64,000 bases of DNA. Origin: Siniperca chuatsi (Eukaryota; Chordata; Actinopteri; Centrarchiformes; Sinipercidae). Of the stretch, positions 33,961 to 46,544 are shown in pieces; the stretch's first letter is position 1, and every line of letters starts with the position of its first letter. The notes below the pieces were generated by a model. The model saw nothing but the letters and a program-made list of their open reading frames with translations. It ran no database searches and had not been told where the DNA came from. The DNA lies in assembly GCF_020085105.1 (NCBI RefSeq), contig NC_058052.1:27435733-27499732 (forward strand). Direction: 5' to 3'. Both the position numbers and the translations under genes were made by a program.

Positions 33961-35760
33961 ACATCCAGCCTGACCAGAAACACTACCAGTGTCTTTTTAA
34001 TACAGCACGGGAGATTCTTCCACATAGTCGTTGCAGTAAACAATCTCGACCTGCTGATTAGTGGTGAAGACTGGAGTGGCTCTCTCTTTCTTTTTGCAGA
34101 TGTTGATAGCTCACCTTGTGGATTTACTAACACTGAGTGTGAGGTAGTTCACCTCACCAGATGACAAACCCTTCAGCCTCATCTTTAGGGCTGTTCTTTG
34201 CTGTTTGAGGCCCACAGAGGCAGAGTCTTGGCAACAATGTTCAACCACCTGTTTTAGCAAAAGAAACTAGTCAGAAACGTGTTTGGTCTGACATATTCAG
34301 GTCTGTAGATAACATAAACCACAGCTAAGGCAGTGATGGAGCAGTGGAGCTTAAAATGTATCAGTGCTCAATAACTTGCATTCTACTGCAACATGACTGC
34401 TTCACTTTCAGTATTTTACATGTTATGCTAATAAAAAAACTCACACTGGTGCACAGAGATGCTTCAGGACCTGTTAGCTCAGGTGTTCCCTCCAGGAAAT
34501 AACTCATGGAAATAAAGTTTGTTGCTAAGCAGCACCGGCCAAAACGTGGTTTAATGGAAAATAACTTATTTGTTGCCAAGCAACATTATCTTATTGGCTG
34601 TGTTGGGAACCTCAGGGAAATATTGAGGTCCTCAGTGTTTCAAATTATGACTCATGCTTATTAACATGGTCATCAGTGGGTCGCTTGTGACACTGAGGAG
34701 CTACAGTGTCAGAGAGAAACTCATGAGTAGAAAAAAGAGAGAGAAGTTCACATTTAGTACAGTGACGACCAACAAGGAGCTGAAAGAAAAGAGGCAAACT
34801 AATATTAAACATTAGTGGTTGAACCCTGATTTCCTCCTTAAAGTGGCTATAATCAATATGTTTATAATAAATGTATCAACTGATAATGTGAAAACAATGT
34901 GAAAGAGGTCGCTTGTAGTGATGAAGCTGCAGAGAATTATCAGCTGAATCTGCAGCTCCCCTTGGCTTACAGAGCTTTATAGTGAGTTTCAGTGGACTTC
35001 TGATGTTAGCATGTATGCTTGGTCGCTTGTTTAGCAAGTGCAAGTGAAACACAAGATGTGTTCATACTTGTAGATAAAAAGGTGAAATTAGCTGGATGCT
35101 AATATGGGTTGTGGTGCTGAGTCGGTGGCTCTTTTTGTGTTGTGTTGCAGATTTCAGTCAGTGTAACTCTCAGCCAATAAAAAAACAAGGATGTCCTGCT
35201 TTATGCAAAACTTGTATGTATGCTGTAGCAGAAAATACATTCAAGTCAGACTTTAAAGGCCTCGGTATGGCCCCTTACTGAAGTAAAAGTAGGCAGGGTT
35301 TAAACTTCTCTCTCAAGCTCTCTTTTTTCCTTCTTCACACAGTTACTTCTGTCACTTTTCGTGTTTACAGCCGAGTGCACCCTAAAGGTCTTCGAAGAGA
35401 GACTGTGTGTGAAACGTTATTCCCATTTCAACGATTCATTGGGTCTCACTCCATGACGCCAGGCTTTTGGTATGGTCAGGTTCTTGAATGCTAACAAACA
35501 CCATTTAAAATGAATCAAAACTTGAACACAGCTTCCATTTTTCTTCTTTTAATGCACTCTGAGGTACGCTGATAAAATTACAGATGCGGTGGAGTAAACA
35601 TCTTCAGCTTCATTACTCCATGTTTTCCTTTTCCATATCGTCATGTGTTATTGCTTGCATAAATCACTATAACCATCTTAACATATGTTACAATCTATTT
35701 AAATGTCCATACTGTAATTTCATTATGTTGGTCCATGCTGTACACAGGACATCTATTGCA
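33961..35760. other. Intergenic, no gene seen
   Basis: Moderate AT content and no recognisable exon. Frames up to 72 codons lack domains. 35350-35480 has teleost repeat flavour, without assignment. Confidence 0.4.
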
Positions 35761-35764
35761 TGTC

Positions 35765-35935
35765 TGTCTGTGCGTCCTGGGAGAAGGATCCCTCCTCTGT
35801 TGCTCTTCCTGAGGTTTCTTCCATCTTCCTGAGTTTTTCCTCGTCTGAATCGAGGGTCTAAGGACAGAGGATGCTGTATGCTGTACAGATATTGCTGTAT
35901 AGTGATATTGGGCTGTATAGATAAAGTTGACATGA
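35765..35935 (+). repeat. Non-LTR retrotransposon 3' end
   Basis: 'ggagaaggatccctcctctg ... gaggtttcttccat ... gagtttttcc ... gatattgggctgtatagataaagttga' is the typical untranslated 3' end of a fish LINE. The CDS is absent. Confidence 0.6.
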
Positions 35936-35999
35936 CCGTTTGTAAATCACTGAAAATATTTGCAGCCATTTTTAAAGGTTTCATTTTCATCAACAAATT

Positions 36000-37250
36000 A
36001 TCAAAGATTTATTTTAAGGACTAATATGATAAAAATAAACATCTCTGTATTGTATCCTTCATCCTACATAAGTAAATGTTGGTGTGTTTGTGAATGGATA
36101 AACTGTTCGTGTGTGTGACACAGACTGTTTTGATGCTGCAGTTTATGATTGTAAGAATGTGGTCAGCTTGGATGTTGTGGCACAACAAGCTGTTGGTCAC
36201 TCCCTCTGACCTGACCCCCCCCCCCAAAAAAATATATAGCACGCCATCACACACATATACACTTCCTGTGTGAGCACTAATAGAGCTTACGAGTGAAGCA
36301 TCTCTGTGTGTATTAATAGACACAGAGAGCTTGATGGCAGTAATTAGGGTATTTAAGATAGTGGAGATGTGTTGAGATTAAGCACAGGTGTCACACATGT
36401 ACGCAGTCTAACACATATACACTATGCAGGCACAAGCACACACATGTGCACACACATTCATCAGCATATATGGACACCCATAAAAGTTGCTTATCAGAGA
36501 GAGTCACTGCTCAAGGTCACGGGGTAACTTGCGTGTGTGCATGTGTGTGTGGTTTCACGTGTTTACATGTGATCATCATAAAAGTGGGGCCAAAGGTCAA
36601 GTGCAGCGAACCGGCACCTGCTGTAACCACACACACACACAAACACACACACTGCTACATAACACCCTATACAAGTTATTTCTGTCTGACATCTCTGATC
36701 ATAAACAATCCATAATCCTCCTCTAATCTCCTTCACACCTCAAACAAAGTTCCACAACACAGAGCAGTTTAACAAAGGGAAGTCCAGCTGTAGAGGAAAA
36801 TATAGGACAGTTCATCAGCCGCTGGTCACAACTCAAAGAAAGAATCAAATAAGAAGATGAAATCTAAATCTGAGTCCCTAGTTAGTATACATCATCTCTA
36901 TATTCAAGCAAGTTTCCTGTGAATTATGCTCCCATGCAGCATGCAATAGTTTTCTGTTTGCTGGCAATGTTTGGTACAAAAATATGGCCATAATGCTTAA
37001 ATTGCATCTATAATTTATATGCAATTGTGTGTCTCTCCAAAAGATATGTCACATATATGTACATATATCATATGTATTTTAAAATATAGCAATAACAGCA
37101 GTTTTCATATATGTGTATGTGCTGGATACCCTTGTCAACGAATTGGACAATTCACGGGAGAGTCAATAGAACTTGCACGGGCATGTGCAGCAGTGTTTAG
37201 ATGGGACAAAAATGGAACTGAGCAGAGATGGAGCTTGTTAAAGCCTCTGC
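36000..37250. other. Intergenic, CA/TG-rich, no gene
   Basis: A poly-C/poly-A run at 36217-36232 and scattered CA/TG microsatellite stretches at 36415-36460, 36530-36555 and 36628-36652. No exon seen. Confidence 0.5.
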
Positions 37251-37259
37251 CGTCACACG

Positions 37260-37541
37260 TGTTTCACTTGAGCATCTTTTAAAAAGGACAGCTATCCAAA
37301 TCTGTACAAGATGCTCCAGTTAGCACTGACTCTGCCTGTTGGATCTACCACCTCTGACAGAGATTTTTCTGCAATGAGGAGAATTCGAAACTGGCTGGGG
37401 TCAACGATGGGAGAAGCAAGGTTTTCATCACTTGCAGTTCTTCACATTGAGCACGACATAACAGCAAAGCTATCACCTGAGAAGACAGTAGACATATATG
37501 ACATATATGTTTTCTTCTACACTAGGCACTGGTTATAATAT
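37260..37541 (+). mobile_element. hAT transposase C-terminal dimerisation domain remnant
   Basis: In frame from about 37272: FKKDSYPNLYKMLQLALTLP, VGSTTSDRDFSAMRRIRNWL, STMGEARFSSLAVLHIEHDI, then TVDIY and a stop at about 37536. This is the hATC module (VxSxxxERxFSxxxxIKxxxR...L..L..I) of the ZMYM1/DUF4371-like hAT group. The upstream catalytic part is not present in readable form. 'agcgcaaatgtcaaactctg' at 37916 probably lies near the element's 3' end. Confidence 0.85.
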
Positions 37542-37964
37542 ATATATCTTAATAGTGCTGCTGAGCAATTTGTAATTGTGTGCGCTATTAGTTGGATATG
37601 AGTGAGTATGCATTTTTCACAGTTTTCAATTTAACACGAAATTAGTTCATGTGTACTCTAAATGTTTTAAAAGGGTACATGGAAAATGAAAGCCTAACAG
37701 TATAATATAAACAAATTAATATTTCACTTTGCTTCACTTGTATGCGCTCATGTGTGAATGACAAATACCCTACGTAAGCCTAGGTGTGATATAGTACAAA
37801 GTGGCCATGAACTCATTTGATGCACTGTGTTGTTTGGCTTTATGGCAAGCTTGGCACTATTGTCTTCTGTATGAATATGCGTAATAAGCCACGCAATAGT
37901 TTGCCCACCCCCCCAGCGCAAATGTCAAACTCTGCCTATGAACATACACATACGCTGCCGCCCA

Positions 37965-38162
37965 CCATTGAGTCTGGTTCTGTCCGAGGTTTCTGCCTCT
38001 TAAAGGAAGTTTTTCCTTGCCACTGTCGCCAAATGCTTGCTCATGGTGGGATTTGTTGAGTCTCTGTAATTAATATTATAACGAGTATGGTCTAGAGAAA
38101 AGCGCAATGGGATAACTTATCGCTATATAAAGCTATTTAAATAAAACTGAATTGAATTGAAT
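37965..38162 (+). repeat. LINE-type 3' tail ending in (TTGAA)n
   Basis: 'gtctggttctgtccgaggtt ... ggaagtttttccttgccact ... gtctctgtaattaatattata ... aaataaaactgaattgaatt' is the untranslated end of a widespread fish retroelement, terminating in tandem TTGAA repeats. Confidence 0.7.
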
Positions 38163-38164
38163 TG

Positions 38165-38322
38165 AAGGAGCAGTGCGTAGGATTTAGTGGCTTGTAGCAG
38201 TAAAATTGCAGTTTGCAACCATCTGAATACGGCTTGCAAGCCCCTCGCTACTGGGCTACTGTAGAAGGTATTTTATTCCATTTCTGCCAGTAGCTCCTCC
38301 TAAATGTTACACACTGGTCCTT
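38165..38322. mobile_element. MITE with about 22-bp terminal inverted repeats
   Basis: The left end aaggagcagtgcgtaggattta matches the reverse complement of the right end aaggaccagtgtgtaacattta at 18 of 22 positions. Total length is 158 bp and there is no coding capacity. It abuts the LINE tail ending at 38162. Confidence 0.7.
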
Positions 38323-38329
38323 TAAGTTG

Positions 38330-39340
38330 CCGCTCCACATGCTGTGAACAGACACTAGAGGCAACAATCCTGTGGCATGTATTTGTATGTGTAGCATGTG
38401 TGTGTCTGGGGGTATGTGTTTTCATGGATATGTGTCCACAAGAATGCCAACTGCTCTCCATGAACAGGTGGAGCAGGCGCAGTAACAGGGTGTCCGAGGC
38501 TGCGTGGTGAGGAATGGCTCGCCGACACCAAACAGCAGCTTCAGTGGGATCAGTGCTGATCCTCAGGTTCAAGGTTAAAGACGGGAGGGAGGGAGGGAGG
38601 GGAGAGCTAATAATGATCAGAATAATACAGCAATACACTGCCAGAGAAATCGCTTGTCATGTGACACGCCTCTGCAGTAAGGTTAGTGCCTGCAGGTAAA
38701 GAATAATTCTTTTATTCCAACTTTGGTTCTATTTTCATTGTTTTGTCTAGCATTGTTACCAGTAATAATCTCATGACCAAGTTAACTGAGACATGGGAAC
38801 ACATTGACATCACAATAAAGAAGTCAGACATGGAAAGATGATATGGTGAGTATAGTTTTTTTCTTTGTAAAATGTGAGTTGGACTAATTTTACTGAAGTC
38901 ATGTCCTTGAGAAAAACACATAAACAATAAGGTTTCTCACTAAAAGCATTTTAAGGCTCTGAGGAATTCCTTAAGCATCACGTTTTGTTGCAAACTATTC
39001 TCAGCAACAAAATTAAGAGAAAATGCACATTCAGTGGCAACTTATTTCAGGCATATACAGACAGAATGAATATGGGCCAACAAGAGAACCCTGTTAATAC
39101 TCCGTTTTGTCTATTATTTCTTGCAACCTGACTTGCTCTCTACTGGGGCAGAATGCCCCCCAAATTACACACACTAAATATCTAAACAAAAATCACTGGT
39201 TGAGACGTAATCAGGATTTTTTTTTCTTCCTTAAAAAAGGTACACAGTGGAGTTTCTGACCACTAGTAACATTATGGAACAAGGACACACATGCATGCGG
39301 TAATGTGATACACATTCCTGCCAAGTGTTTCACACTATTC
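38330..39340. other. Intergenic, no gene seen
   Basis: A (GGGA)n stretch at 38583-38602 and TG-rich DNA at 38385-38420. No exon seen. Confidence 0.45.
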
Positions 39341-39351
39341 CACTGATCTAC

Positions 39352-39572
39352 AGATGGCAGTAACACGCCAACAAGAGCAGCAATACACCAGCAAAAGGCA
39401 GTAAAGAAAAACACTGCAAGCTAGTAAACACGGACGTAAACAATGCAGGTTTCAAAGTATTGGCTTTTGCAAATGATTTATGAGGAAGGAAATATATTCA
39501 GCACATTTGTTAGACCTCAAGGATACACAGAATGAGCTTGGGTGAGAAACACTGAATGCAAACACAACTTTT
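39352..39572 (+). repeat. Interspersed repeat, copy B (partner at 8.53-8.77 kb)
   Basis: Shares blocks in the same order and strand with 8530-8770, including 'attggcttttgcaaatgatt', 'tgaggaaggaaatatattca' and 'caaggatacacagaatg'. It diverges by substitutions and short indels. Confidence 0.65.
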
Positions 39573-39579
39573 GTTTGTT

Positions 39580-41090
39580 TACAAGAAAACGCCACAGGGC
39601 ACATTTCATTTTCCCAAAATGCTCCTAAAAGTCAGTTGCTGTGAATAGAACAGGACCACATCCTCCTCCGCCTGGTGAGCTACACTGTGTTTCATTCTTG
39701 TTTCACTTCTGCGATGAAAGCGTTGAAATGTTTATCTATGATGCAAAAATGTAGCGCTACAATAACACAAGTAGAGTGGCTTCATAAAGTCAGAAAACTG
39801 ACTAAAATTAGCCACTTGTGATAGCAGATCATGTGTATGAAGTATCAGCAAAACCAACTGAGTATATTCAAGTGGAGGGTGTGTTTTATCACTTAATTTA
39901 ACTTTTCATTTGCAAGAGCAAGATTGAGTTGCTTCTTCTTACAAGAGTTGAGAAAATCTTCATGGATAAAATTTTAGGAGTATTAAAGAACCTGACAAGA
40001 GCTGCTAGACATTTCTTGTCTTGTTTAAAAATGTTTGATCCCTCCTCTGTTACAGTGACTCACCCTGTAGGCTGTGCTGCCCTGCTGCCCAGGAGCAGAT
40101 CTGTGGTCACAGCTGCAGTGCTGAGGGAGCTCCATGCACTGGTGCCCATCACACCCTGAAAATAGTCCCAGTTCGGTCATTTCTGACTCAGCTGCTGTTC
40201 AGCTGCCGCACGCTTCAGTCAGAGGGTTGGGCACTCCACTTGAACATTTGAGTACTGTATACACAACAAGGTTAACTTTAAACGGGCTTGAACAGATGCT
40301 GATATTTCTATTTCTAAAGTCTTAGTTTCTGTTATGAAAGGAAAAATCCCTTTGCACAAATTAAATAAGTAAAATTTTCGATATAGAAAAATTGTAATAA
40401 AAATTACACATCTCACATTTTATAAATTCTACTTAAAGTATTACAACTCTGGTGGATGTGATCTAATGTCTGTTCTTTGTGTCGCCAAGCGGTTGTATTT
40501 ATGCAAATGAAACATGAGTCTCAGAATGAGGCTCCGAATATTTCATTAAATGCATGACAACTTTTGCCCGCTTCACTTTTGGGACTGGAAAAATCTAAAA
40601 TAATTGCTACTGGAAGATGTTAATGACCTTTTAGTTTGACTGTATTTTCTGGCATCCTTTTCTTACATGTCTTCTGTCCTACAGCCAACAGTAATGAGTT
40701 GAACTTGGGTCAAAGACTGCAGAAGCAAAGTGCTCAGGTCCAAAAAGTAATTTTCCAAAGGAAATTAAATGACATATACCATCAAGTTCAAAAACGTCAA
40801 TCTGCACAGGACGGTTATAACCAGAGGTTATTTTGCCAGACATCTGACAGAAGTTAAATGATGACAGAATATTTCTTGGCGCAAGAATACATTCTATGAA
40901 AATGAACACTGATGATCCAGGCAGGATTCAGAGATGCTGTAGTAATAATGACATTAGCCTACCACCCCTCTGGCTAAACTTATCTTGTTGAAAAAGGCTG
41001 TAGTTCTTTAGTCTTAATAGCATCAATCACGCAGTCTGCAAGTGAAGTCCATAGGACCTTTGGAGTTTGTGTAAAATACACTAGGCTGTG
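39580..41090. other. Intergenic, no gene seen
   Basis: Frames at 39929-40159 and 40636-40857 were inspected and show no domain, conserved motif or convincing splice pairing. Confidence 0.4.
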
Positions 41091-41099
41091 ATGTTCAGG

Positions 41100-41171
41100 G
41101 CCTGAGTAGCTCAGCTGGTAGAGCATCAAACTTTTAATCTGAGGGTCAGGCGTTTAAGTCCTTGTTCAGCT
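41100..41171 (+). pseudogene. tRNA-Lys(UUU)-like pseudogene or SINE head
   Basis: Contains a near-intact D arm (tagctcagctggtagagca), the anticodon loop cttttaa with UUU and the variable region gagggtc. The T arm (gcgtttaagtccttg) has lost a base and pairs poorly, and acceptor stem position 2-71 is mismatched. A functional tRNA is unlikely. Confidence 0.75.
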
Positions 41172-41669
41172 GATCCATGCACATTGGTGACTGACATATG
41201 GGCAGCTATTCTACATCAGTGCCAATCAATAGGTCAAAAACGTGTGTTTTGTGGAGTTACCCTTTAAAATCGAGAGAACTTAAGAAAGGGACCCTTAAAT
41301 CCTATTTCTGTACTGAGAGCAGATAAGTGTTGGTGCATGTCAAAGTTTGATGCCAAGTTGCTCAGCTGGACTAAACTGAAATGATGACCAGAAAAGCCAG
41401 GCAAATCCTGGCTTTACACAAATAGCTAATAAGGTAATGTCATGTAAGTTTGATGCTATCAGCCACAGCAAGAACCTTTGATGTGGCCCAACTGTCTGTT
41501 TCGGTTACCCCAAGTAGATAAAAAAATTTACTGGCAAATATTTGTCAGAATACTTGGTGCTCAATGAACCATGTAGAAGGGCAAGAAGTTGCAAATGTCA
41601 TGTTTGAACGGTTTGGTTTCATAAATCAATGTAAAAAAGTCCATGTCTTGAAAACAGTACTCTTAATAA

Positions 41670-41795
41670 TACTCATCCATCCGTTTTCTAAATTGTTCGT
41701 CCTGTTCAGGGTTGCAAGGGGGGCTGGGGTCTATCCCAGCATGCAGGAAGTAGGTTACACCCTGGACAGGTCACCACTCCATCACACGGCACAGT
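41670..41795 (+). repeat. CATCCATCCGTTTTC-type fish repeat
   Basis: 'catccatccgttttctaaat ... ctgttcagggttgcaaggg ... ggctggggtctatcccagc ... acaccctggacaggtcacca' is the phrase of a very common fish interspersed repeat. It lies between two tRNA-like pseudogenes. Confidence 0.75.
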
Positions 41796-41847
41796 CAACA
41801 GTAGTACCTAAAACTGCTTTTTAAAGTGTACACTAGCACTACTCTAT

Positions 41848-41915
41848 ACTGAAATAGCTGGGAGAGTATTAGGCTGAAGATGTAAAGGTTGCTGGTTTGA
41901 TACTGGGTTTCAGCA
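41848..41915 (+). pseudogene. tRNA-Phe(GAA)-like pseudogene
   Basis: Reads actgaaatagct, then gggagagtattaggctgaag, then atgtaaaggttgctggtttg, then atactgggtttcagca. The anticodon loop ctgaaga carries GAA. The acceptor stem pairs at six of seven positions. About four bases of the D arm are deleted, so it cannot fold normally. Confidence 0.75.
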
Positions 41916-41919
41916 GACA

Positions 41920-43190
41920 ATGTCTCCATTGTCTGAGGTGGTTGTTTCCAGTCTTTGTGTTAAACTAGGGTGAAAACACTACAAAACTACTTTTGTATTG
42001 AAAATGACATTCATCCTCTCATTTACTGTATCTCTCTGTGAGACTGCAAATAAATGGATTTCCCAGAATGGTAAAGTATCTATTTAAGCATTTAAACGTC
42101 TCTGAAGGTCCCCATTCATCCAGGTTATACTGTAACTTACAGAAGTACTTAGTCAAAGGCAACTGGACTCATTCTTTAAAGCTCAAATTATACTTTATGT
42201 GCCCACATAGCCACGAGGGTCCGAGTGACGTAAGTTTTGACATCTGCCTGTTTGACCTTTGGATGCAGACATGGGGACGTTTTTGTGCAGCCCAAAATTG
42301 ATGACCAAGCAGACTGTAGATAACAACTTGCTGAACCACACTGTTGCAGTCATGACAATACAAACACAGAATAGAAGTAGATGAGTTACAACGGAACATG
42401 TGGATTTGAGTCTAAACCACTGCCTGTAATGTAACTGCAGCTCTTTAGCCTTAAGGTGAAATTTGCACGCGTTTAACACTCACTTTACCCATGCAACTAT
42501 TCATCCATGGCATTGCTTGTAAGTACAAAAGTGTTTCTCTGAATGTGACTGGTGTAAATCATGCAGAGAGAATAATGAGTCATTAAAAGTGAAATGATGA
42601 CTGAGGATGAGTCAGTCAGTCAGTTGGGAACCTGCTGAAAGAGCCTCTGAGAGACAGACAATAAAGATGAGAGGAGGGGAGGATGGATAAAGAGAGGAGG
42701 TGGAAAGGAGCAGTGGAGAAAAAAATTTTAAATTAGAGTTTTAGAGTTGAAAAGAACAGGAAGTAAATAAAAGCAGCAAAAGGACTGAGTGTCGAGAGAG
42801 GAAAGGGTGATGATGAGAGGGCTAAAAGAGGAGAACAGAGCACATCAGAATGGAGGAAAAAAACAGGAAGGAGAGGGGAATTCATGAAGCGGTGGTCAGT
42901 AATTGGGGGGTTTAGAAGTCGATCCACATTCCTGCAGAGTGAGGATACAGAGCAATGGCTGCCAGAAGTGTATGTAGGGTACAGAAACACCCTGAGATCC
43001 TGTTCAAGAGCAGCGAGATGAGGAAGACAGATGCTTCTCTCAGTATTTTTTCCACCATTTACGGATTGATTGAAGAAAAGATGGACATACTTTGTTAAAC
43101 AATCTTCCTTAGTGATATTAGTCATATTTAGTTTTAACTCATCATCACAAATTGTTAAATTGCATTATTTTTTTAGCCATGCTTGTGGCA
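41920..43190. other. Intergenic, no gene seen
   Basis: Purine-rich 42650-42860 (GA-rich). No exon recognised. Confidence 0.45.
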
Positions 43191-43194
43191 GGAC

Positions 43195-43740
43195 CGTAAT
43201 GATGGTGATGTTGGTCTTTCGGCTGGTCGGTTCAGCACTTTGGTTCAGACTAAAATATCTCGACAACTATGGGATGGATTGCCATGCAATTTTGTACAGA
43301 CATACATGATCCCCAGACGATGAATCCTACTGACTTTGGTGATCCCCTGACTCTTCCTCTAGCGCCACCAGCAGGTTGACATTCATGGTTTCAAGTGAAA
43401 TGTCTCATCAAACACTGAATGAATTGCCATGAAATTTGGTACACATATCCATGTTGCCCAGAGGATACACTTTCACGACTTTGGGGATCCCCTAAATTTT
43501 CCTTTATCACCATCACCAGGTCAAAATTTGAAATTGTCCAATACTTTAGTTTATGACAAAATAACTGCACAACTAATGGCATTCCCATCACTCTCAGCTT
43601 TTGTGCTAAGTAGTTAATGATAGCATGTTAACACACTAAACTAAGATGATGATTATGGTAAACATTACATCTGTTTAGCATCAGCATGCAAGCAAACAAG
43701 CTCTAAAAACCCACTGTGCACTACATTAGCAACTAGCTGG
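43195..43740 (-). repeat. Near full-length 'GCTAACATGCTAAC / GGCGCTAGA' repeat, minus orientation
   Basis: Read in reverse it has the order 'aacatgctatcatt', 'gctgagagtgatgggaatgc', 'gacctggtgatggtgataaa', 'gtggcgctagaggaaga', 'ttgtcgagatattttagtct', 'ggaccgtaatgatgg' end. This joins the modules seen separately at 4375-4745 and 29845-30015, so those are parts of one element of about 550 bp. Confidence 0.7.
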
Positions 43741-43849
43741 TGAAGGAAGCCAGATATTTTTCTCAGAAGTTGGTGGAGACCAAACCAGAGCTAAAGGAAG
43801 AGAAAATTGGACTTACATTCATCAGGTGGACACAAACACAACTCCACTG

Positions 43850-44000
43850 GGGTGATAATGTAACCACGATCTTTCCTTAACCATAACCAAGTACTGTAGT
43901 TCTTCTATTATCCATGATGATTCCCTAACCTTAACAAAGTAACTTTGTTTTTAACCCAAACCACGATATTTGCCTAACTCTAACCAACCGCTTTGACAAC
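43850..44000 (+). repeat. 'AACCACGATCTTTCC' fish repeat
   Basis: 'gtaaccacgatctttcctta', 'ccataaccaagtactgtagt' and 'aacccaaaccacgatatttg' form a degenerate repeated phrase also seen at 53570-53630 ('gtgatctttccccagcctta'). Confidence 0.55.
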
Positions 44001-44334
44001 CATAGAGAAGACATCTTTGGAAACATATAGATACTTTTTTGTAATGGTGATTTGCAATGTAAGCCATTTTCTTGGCAAAAAGTCAAGCATGGTCCCTGTG
44101 GGGTTGTGCCTTGTCACCTCAAGGTGCATCTGAGGGGCAGAGAGAGTCCGGATTGGTGACCTCAGGATTGGATCACTGCTTTTTGCAGATGATATTGTTA
44201 ACACACGGTCAGGACCTCCAAGTCTAAGACCACGGTACTCGTCCAGAAAATGGTGGATTGTCCTCTTCAGGTTGGGTGTGAGTTGCTGCCTCAGTTGAGT
44301 TGGTGGTTTTGCTAATTGGGGTCATTTTTAAGGC

Positions 44335-44520
44335 AACGAGAAACTCATGCCATTCTTATCAGCCTCTTTGTGTTGATTGCTATTTAGCAAATGTTAGCAC
44401 GCTAACACAATAAACTACGATTGTAAACATGGCAAACATTATACCTGTTTCACAACAGCATGTTAGCATGCTGACATTAGCATTTAGCTCAAAGCACCAC
44501 TGTGCCTAAGTACTTACTTC
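44335..44520 (-). repeat. Fragment of the 'GCTAACATGCTAAC' repeat, minus orientation
   Basis: Contains 'aaatgttagcacgctaacac', 'aaacattatacctgtttcac' and 'gttagcatgctgacattagc', the reversed counterpart of 29850-29990. Confidence 0.65.
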
Positions 44521-44794
44521 ATCTGCAGTGGTAAAATTAATTACATAAGAGTCAGAATAATCAGAAACATTTATAATAAATAATAAATACACACACAAAC
44601 ATACGCACACTCTCTCTCAGACACATACACACACACAATGATAAAAATTATATATATTTAGCTCTGTATCTATGTAGATTAGTGTGCACGTTACACAACA
44701 GATGAAGTATGACGCTTGTGTGATTTAAATAAACTGATAAAAATACAAACTTGCGAAACCGTTGCCATGTTAAAAACCATCCTAAGTCCTGAGT

Positions 44795-45290
44795 TTCTCT
44801 CTCACACACATTCTCTCTCCTTTTTTCTTTGTGGATCTATTTTTTTTTCTTTCTTTGCAGCTGTCTGTTTCTGTATCTGTATCCTGTCACTGTTTGTCTT
44901 TTTATCTCTCTATTCAACCCTCTTCCTTTTCTTTTTTCTCTTCATCTCAGTTCTGCCCTCAGTTCTTTCACCACGTTTCTCCTCTGTCTCAATCTTTCAC
45001 TCGTTATCTTAACTATACAGTATAATCTCTCTCTTCCATCACTTTCACTTCCATCTTCTCTCTCTGTTTCCTTTTCATCTCTCTCATTCTCTTGCTGCTT
45101 TGTCTTATCAATTTGTTTGTATCTGTATGTTTTGTTCTCTGTATGTGTCTTTTCCCTCCTCTTCCGACTTCTCTTGATCTGTCAACCACCTCCTCTCTTG
45201 CTCTTGCTCTCCCAGTTGTAACCTCTTGTCTCTCTATCCCCCTCTCTCTTTTCACTCTGTCTTCTATTCTAGATTTTACTCTGATTTGCA
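44795..45290. repeat. Polypyrimidine tract about 500 bp long
   Basis: The plus strand is nearly all C/T with sparse A/G, mostly TCTC, CTTT and TTCC words. The plus-strand open frames (Ser/Leu/Phe rich) and the minus-strand Arg/Glu/Lys frame are composition artefacts. Confidence 0.8.
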
Positions 45291-46544
45291 CTGACACGAA
45301 CACTAATCCTTACAGCTGGCACTAATTGGTCTAATGAGAGCGCCAAAATTACAGGTAAAAAAACATTGAAAGATGGGCATTGAAAACAATAAAATATATT
45401 TTTGTTCTTTTATTATTATCATCCTTAGTGTATTTTATTTCATTCATTTAATTCCTTTCCACATACACCCAAACTTCTGTGGTCACAACATTTATAGAAA
45501 ATACTACATTCACACATAAACACAAAAATTAATTTAAATGCAGTTTTAACATTAACATATACTCATACATTCCCTAATCAATCTGACATTGCACTGAATC
45601 AACACTTAATCTCTGTTTCCTTCTTTTAACATGATATTTTACCTTGCAGAAAGACCCCCAAAGCTATATATTGCTATATTGCAGCCTACAATACAACTGC
45701 AAGCACTACAGTTAATAGTCAACATTTCAAACTTTAAAAACCCATAACTGTCACACTCCCAGTCTCATTTTCATGATATATGTAGTTACTGATTGACCCA
45801 TTTGGAGCCAGTATCATTCATAAGGGGCGACCTGTTTACTGTTGCCTCAGTCATTATAGTAACTAGAGGGTAAAAAATGTAGCAAGTGAGTCACTCTTCT
45901 TGATGAAAACAGGAGTTATTTCCATTTTGGCAGGCAGGAAATAATGCAGGAAGTCTGGGCCAACTTTAATGAGAACTACCTGCACCTCTGGAGACGGTGG
46001 GAACACATTCATTCAGCAATCCTGATAGTTGTCCCTCAAGAGAAAAACATTTTTACTGAAATTGTTGCAGGGCAAAATTTTCATTTTGGAATTTACATTC
46101 TCAAGGACTGTCCAACTGTGTGACTGGGAACTGTGTTGCCATGGTGATACATTCCACTTCCCAAAACAAGAGGTCATATCCCACAGGGTGATGTCACTGA
46201 AGACTTTGTTTTCCCTTCAGTGGCCCCTTATGTGTGTCAGAACTGGACCAACAAGTCTGCTAGAGGCAAAGTTGCAGTTAAAAAATACAGGCACCTCTAA
46301 AACTCACACAAGAAGGAGGAGTACACATTCTTAAAAAATCTCTGCGTGTCCACCACAGTTAAAATGAGCAAGGATGGAAGTTTGTGCTCATGATTGCAGG
46401 GTAACAAGAAGTGGTGTCAGGTACATGTAGACCAGTAAGCAGTCCTGACAGATAAAATCAATTCACTCCATTATCATCATCCCTGCTTCCGCATGCATTT
46501 TGGGTTTGTTGTATTACGCACATACAGTTAAAGAAATGCAAAAT

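Noticed and set aside
39929..40325. Plus-strand frames ending GCAALLPRSRSVV
   Set aside because: No family resemblance and no consistent splice sites; conserved synteny predicts no gene between ankrd1 and pcgf5.
41100..41171. Functional tRNA-Lys gene
   Set aside because: T arm has lost a base and does not pair; acceptor stem mismatched.
44716..45325. Several frames of 64-130 codons on both strands
   Set aside because: Strong C/T strand bias suppresses stops; there is no domain, no splice signal pairing and no codon structure.
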